Assembly: GCA_021813835.1 (NCBI GenBank)
Contig: JAKAJJ010000035.1
Span: 1 to 6,442 of the forward strand
Origin: a bacterium
Lineage (GTDB): Bacteria; Patescibacteriota; Minisyncoccia; Phycocordibacterales; Phycocordibacteraceae
Direction: 5' to 3'
Length of the DNA: 6,442 nt
Positions 4,877 through 6,442 of the stretch are shown piece by piece; position 1 is the stretch's first letter; each line of letters begins with the position of its first letter. Below the pieces are notes generated by a model that saw nothing but the letters and a program-made list of their open reading frames with translations, was not told the origin of the DNA and did no database searches. The translations under genes and the position numbers were made by a program.

Positions 4877-5364
4877 GAATACTGGCGATTGATCCGGGCT
4901 ACGACCGCCTCGGCGTCGCCGTCGTCGAAGGCGACGCGTCGCGACCGACGCTCGTGATGGGCGAATGCGTAACGCCGGCGAAAGGCGGGAAGGAACGGCG
5001 GCTCGCGGCCGTCTTCGAGGCGGTGCGGGACGCGATCGGCGCCTACGCGCCCGACGCGCTCGCCATCGAAACGCTCTTCTTCAGCGCGAACAAGAAGACG
5101 GCTCTCGGCGTCGCGGAAGCGCGCGGGGCGATCCTTGCCGCGGCCGGAGCCGCCGCGCTTCCCGTCATAGAATATTCGCCCCAGGAAGTGAAACTGGCGG
5201 TTACGGGCAACGGCGGCGCGGATAAAGCCGCGGTGGCGCGCATGGTCGGGCGGCTCATCGTTCTCCCGAAGAAAAAGAAGCGGCTCGACGACGAGGCGGA
5301 CGCCATCGCGCTCGGCGTCGCGGCGCTTGCGTCGCGGCGCTCGGCGTCGCGGCGCTCTTCTTAA
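4873..5364 (+). CDS. ruvC: Crossover junction endodeoxyribonuclease RuvC
   Basis: A 163-residue protein of typical RuvC length, with an RNase H-like fold. It opens with MRILAIDPGYDRLG (Asp7), has AIETLFFSANKKTALGVAEARG (64-85, split here as AIETLFF with Glu66, then SANKKTALGVAEARG), SPQEVKLAVTGNGGADK (102-118), and DDEADAIALG (139-148), where Asp140 and Asp143 match the last two catalytic acids (E. coli D7, E66, D138, D141). RuvC dimers cut Holliday junctions symmetrically with RuvAB. The ATG at 4873 gives the canonical start. A GTG at 4864 would add three residues. It overlaps the nuclease gene by four bases (ATGA). The C-terminus ends in an unusual Ser/Arg tail (ASRRSASRRSS) encoded by a tandem repeat. 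Confidence 0.95.
   Translation: MRILAIDPGYDRLGVAVVEGDASRPTLVMGECVTPAKGGKERRLAAVFEAVRDAIGAYAPDALAIETLFFSANKKTALGVAEARGAILAAAGAAALPVIEYSPQEVKLAVTGNGGADKAAVARMVGRLIVLPKKKKRLDDEADAIALGVAALASRRSASRRSS
5315..5356 (+). repeat. Three copies of a 13-bp tandem repeat at the 3' end of ruvC
   Basis: GCGTCGCGGCGCT occurs exactly at 5315-5327, 5329-5341 and 5344-5356, with periods of 14 and 15 bp. Copies 2 and 3 are in the same frame and each encodes ASRRS. Copy 1 is read in another frame as part of GVAAL. This suggests slippage-driven extension of the RuvC C-terminus beyond the catalytic core. Confidence 0.8.
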
Positions 5365-5378
5365 TTCACAGTAAGCGG

Positions 5379-5407
5379 AAAAAGGTCTTGCAACAAGGAT
5401 TCTTTTT
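5379..5407 (+). terminator. Possible intrinsic terminator after ruvC
   Basis: AAAAAG (5379-5384) pairs with CTTTTT (5402-5407), and TCTTG (5386-5390) pairs with CAAGG (5394-5398) around a 3-nt loop, with an imperfect internal loop between. The T-run lies in the 3' arm, so the hairpin is A/U-rich and could act on either strand. It lies 15 bases after the ruvC stop. Stability is moderate. Confidence 0.4.
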
Positions 5408-5444
5408 GCTCAAATATATCCGTCCCCCACGGGATTAAATCCTA

Positions 5445-5582
5445 ATGCACATGAGCTATTTCAGCGATGAAAAGGACGGGTACGACATTTTGGGAAGGAA
5501 TATGATGGACGACGAAGCCGAGGAGGATGAGGATGAGGGAAATGGAGAATCCACCGAAGAGAGCGAGGACGAGTTCGTCTAG
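5445..5582 (+). CDS. Small, extremely acidic hypothetical protein
   Basis: An open frame of 45 codons from the ATG at 5445, or 43 from the in-frame ATG at 5451. The product starts MHMSYFSDEKDGYDILGRN and then becomes almost entirely Asp/Glu (DDEAEEDEDEGNGESTEESEDE), ending FV. The ordered-looking start with aromatic residues and the acidic, probably disordered tail make it look real rather than random, and it fills an otherwise empty gap. TTAAAT at 5435-5440, inside GGATTAAATCC, could be its -10. Spacing like that of the other genes here would favour the 5451 start (10 bases after the hexamer). I do not recognise a family. A nucleic-acid mimic, chaperone-like tail or ribosome-associated small protein are only guesses. 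No Shine-Dalgarno is evident. Confidence 0.5.
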   Translation: MHMSYFSDEKDGYDILGRNMMDDEAEEDEDEGNGESTEESEDEFV

Positions 5583-5603
5583 GCCCCGGTAGGCGCTTTT
5601 CTG

Positions 5604-5634
5604 ACGCGGCCCCGCCATTCGGCGGGGCCCGCGT
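5604..5634 (+). other. Strong GC hairpin abutting the penicillin-binding protein promoter
   Basis: GGCCCCGCC (5608-5616) pairs perfectly with GGCGGGGCC (5621-5629) around the loop ATTC. Beyond a single bulged C, four more pairs (5604-5607 with 5631-5634) extend it to 13 bp. It lies 21 bases after the small acidic gene and touches the extended -10 that begins at 5634. There is no U-tract, so it may be a factor-aided terminator, a transcript-stabilising hairpin or a protein-binding site rather than a classic intrinsic terminator. Confidence 0.55.
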
Positions 5635-5642
5635 GGTAGCAT
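5634..5642 (+). promoter_or_regulatory. Extended -10 element for the penicillin-binding protein gene
   Basis: TGGTAGCAT matches TGnTAnnAT. The hexamer ends 9 bases before the ATG at 5652, so transcription should start at or within a base or two of the start codon. No -35 consensus is visible because the hairpin occupies that region. Confidence 0.55.
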
Positions 5643-5651
5643 ACGGGCACT

Positions 5652-6442
5652 ATGGCTTCTCGGCGGCGTTCGTCCTGGCGGCACACGCTCCTCGCGGCCG
5701 TCCTTTTTTTATTCGGGCTCGGATTCCTCGGCGCCGGCGCTCTCCTCGTCGCCGTCGCCCTCACGCCGGCGCCGAGCATCAGCTCCTTCGCCGACCGGCA
5801 GATCGACCAGTCGACGAAAATTTACGACCGGACCGGCCAGGTTCTCCTCTACGACTACAACCGCGACGCGCGACGCAGCGTCGTGCCGCTCGCCGACATC
5901 TCCCCGAACGCCATCAATGCGACGATCGCCATCGAAGATTCGAGCTTTTACGAACACGGCGGCATCCGTCTCACTTCTATTTTGCGCGCGATGCTCGTCG
6001 ACGCCTTGGGCGGTTCGCTCTCGCAGGGCGGCTCGACGATCACCCAGCAGGTGGTGAAAAACACGCTCCTCACGAATCAGAAAAGCATCGTCCGGAAGAT
6101 CCACGAGTGGGTACTGGCGCTCAAAATGGAACAGGTATATTCGAAAGACCAGATCCTCGAGGCCTATTTGAACAACATTCCCTATGGAGGCACGCTCTAT
6201 GGAATCGAAGCCGCCGCCGAATCATACTTCGGCATTCCGGCAAAAGACCTGTCGCTCGCGCAGGCGGCGTACCTCGCCGCGATGATCCAAGCGCCGACCT
6301 ACTATTCGCCCTACGGCCCCAACCGCGCCGAACTCGATGCGCGCAAAGACCTCGTGCTCGACCGGATGCATACGCTCGGCTTTATCGACGATGCGGCGTA
6401 CGCGGCGGCGAAAACCGAAGTGGTGTCGTTCGCGCCGGCGGG
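5652..6442 (+). CDS. Class A penicillin-binding protein, glycosyltransferase part (partial, runs off window)
   Basis: The frame is open for 263 codons to the window edge. After a basic start (MASRRRSSWR) there is one membrane anchor at about residues 12-38, leaving the rest outside the membrane. The glycosyltransferase 51 domain follows: EDSSFYEHGG (95-104, catalytic Glu95), GGSTITQQ (126-133), RKIHEW (148-153), KDQILEAYLNNIPYG (165-179), and YFG with SLAQAAYLAAMIQAP (192-194, 201-215). Such proteins polymerise lipid II into glycan strands and cross-link them through a C-terminal transpeptidase domain, which would lie beyond the window, so a monofunctional transglycosylase cannot be excluded. 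The start is supported by the extended -10 nine bases upstream. It is not obviously linked in operon to ruvC, since two hairpins intervene. Confidence 0.93.
   Translation, partial: MASRRRSSWRHTLLAAVLFLFGLGFLGAGALLVAVALTPAPSISSFADRQIDQSTKIYDRTGQVLLYDYNRDARRSVVPLADISPNAINATIAIEDSSFYEHGGIRLTSILRAMLVDALGGSLSQGGSTITQQVVKNTLLTNQKSIVRKIHEWVLALKMEQVYSKDQILEAYLNNIPYGGTLYGIEAAAESYFGIPAKDLSLAQAAYLAAMIQAPTYYSPYGPNRAELDARKDLVLDRMHTLGFIDDAAYAAAKTEVVSFAPA

Noticed and set aside
5709..6104. Minus-strand open frame of 131 codons in the penicillin-binding protein gene
   Set aside because: It is antisense to a clearly recognised GT51 domain and shows only charged low-complexity sequence.
1..6442. CRISPR array, tRNA, rRNA or insertion sequence
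   Set aside because: No regularly spaced repeats, no cloverleaf-like sequence, no rRNA signature and no transposase were seen.

Overview
The window looks like chromosomal DNA from a GC-rich member of the Candidate Phyla Radiation (Patescibacteria, probably a Parcubacteria-type lineage). That placement is inference. It rests on shortened or divergent housekeeping proteins (a YebC lacking a central block, a PilB-type ATPase without its zinc-binding cysteines), a small UPF0213-like GIY-YIG gene, very tight packing, no clear Shine-Dalgarno sequences, and start codons only about 6-11 bases after extended -10 elements, as in leaderless transcription.

Layout. 1-549 is a leftward pair: the 5' end of a polA-like gene (cut by the window edge) and tsaE (t6A tRNA modification), overlapping by 17 bp. 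A perfect palindrome at 557-566 appears to serve as the -10 element for both tsaE (leftward) and a pilB/gspE-type ATPase (rightward, 575-2251). An AT-rich membrane-protein gene of unknown function (2248-2721) is joined to the ATPase by an ATGA overlap. The stretch 2722-2994 has no convincing protein gene. It holds what looks like a leftward structured RNA gene of about 245 nt, with a consensus-like promoter (TTGACA, 16 bp, extended TAACAT) overlapping the ruvB promoter, a 10-bp closing helix, several hairpins and an intrinsic terminator with a U-tract. I could not match it to a known RNA family.

The right half reads rightward: ruvB (2995-3984), a shortened yebC (3997-4563), a GIY-YIG nuclease gene (4598-4876) bounded by a 10-bp inverted repeat, ruvC (4873-5364, ATGA overlap with the nuclease gene), a 43-45-residue very acidic protein gene (5445-5582), and the 5' end of a class A penicillin-binding protein gene (5652 to the window edge). 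RuvB and RuvC belong to the Holliday-junction branch-migration and resolution system. Their usual partner ruvA is not in the window, and the nuclease gene sits between yebC and ruvC, which are often adjacent in other bacteria.

There is no tRNA, rRNA, CRISPR array or complete insertion sequence that I can see. No gene-free stretch exceeds 300 bases.
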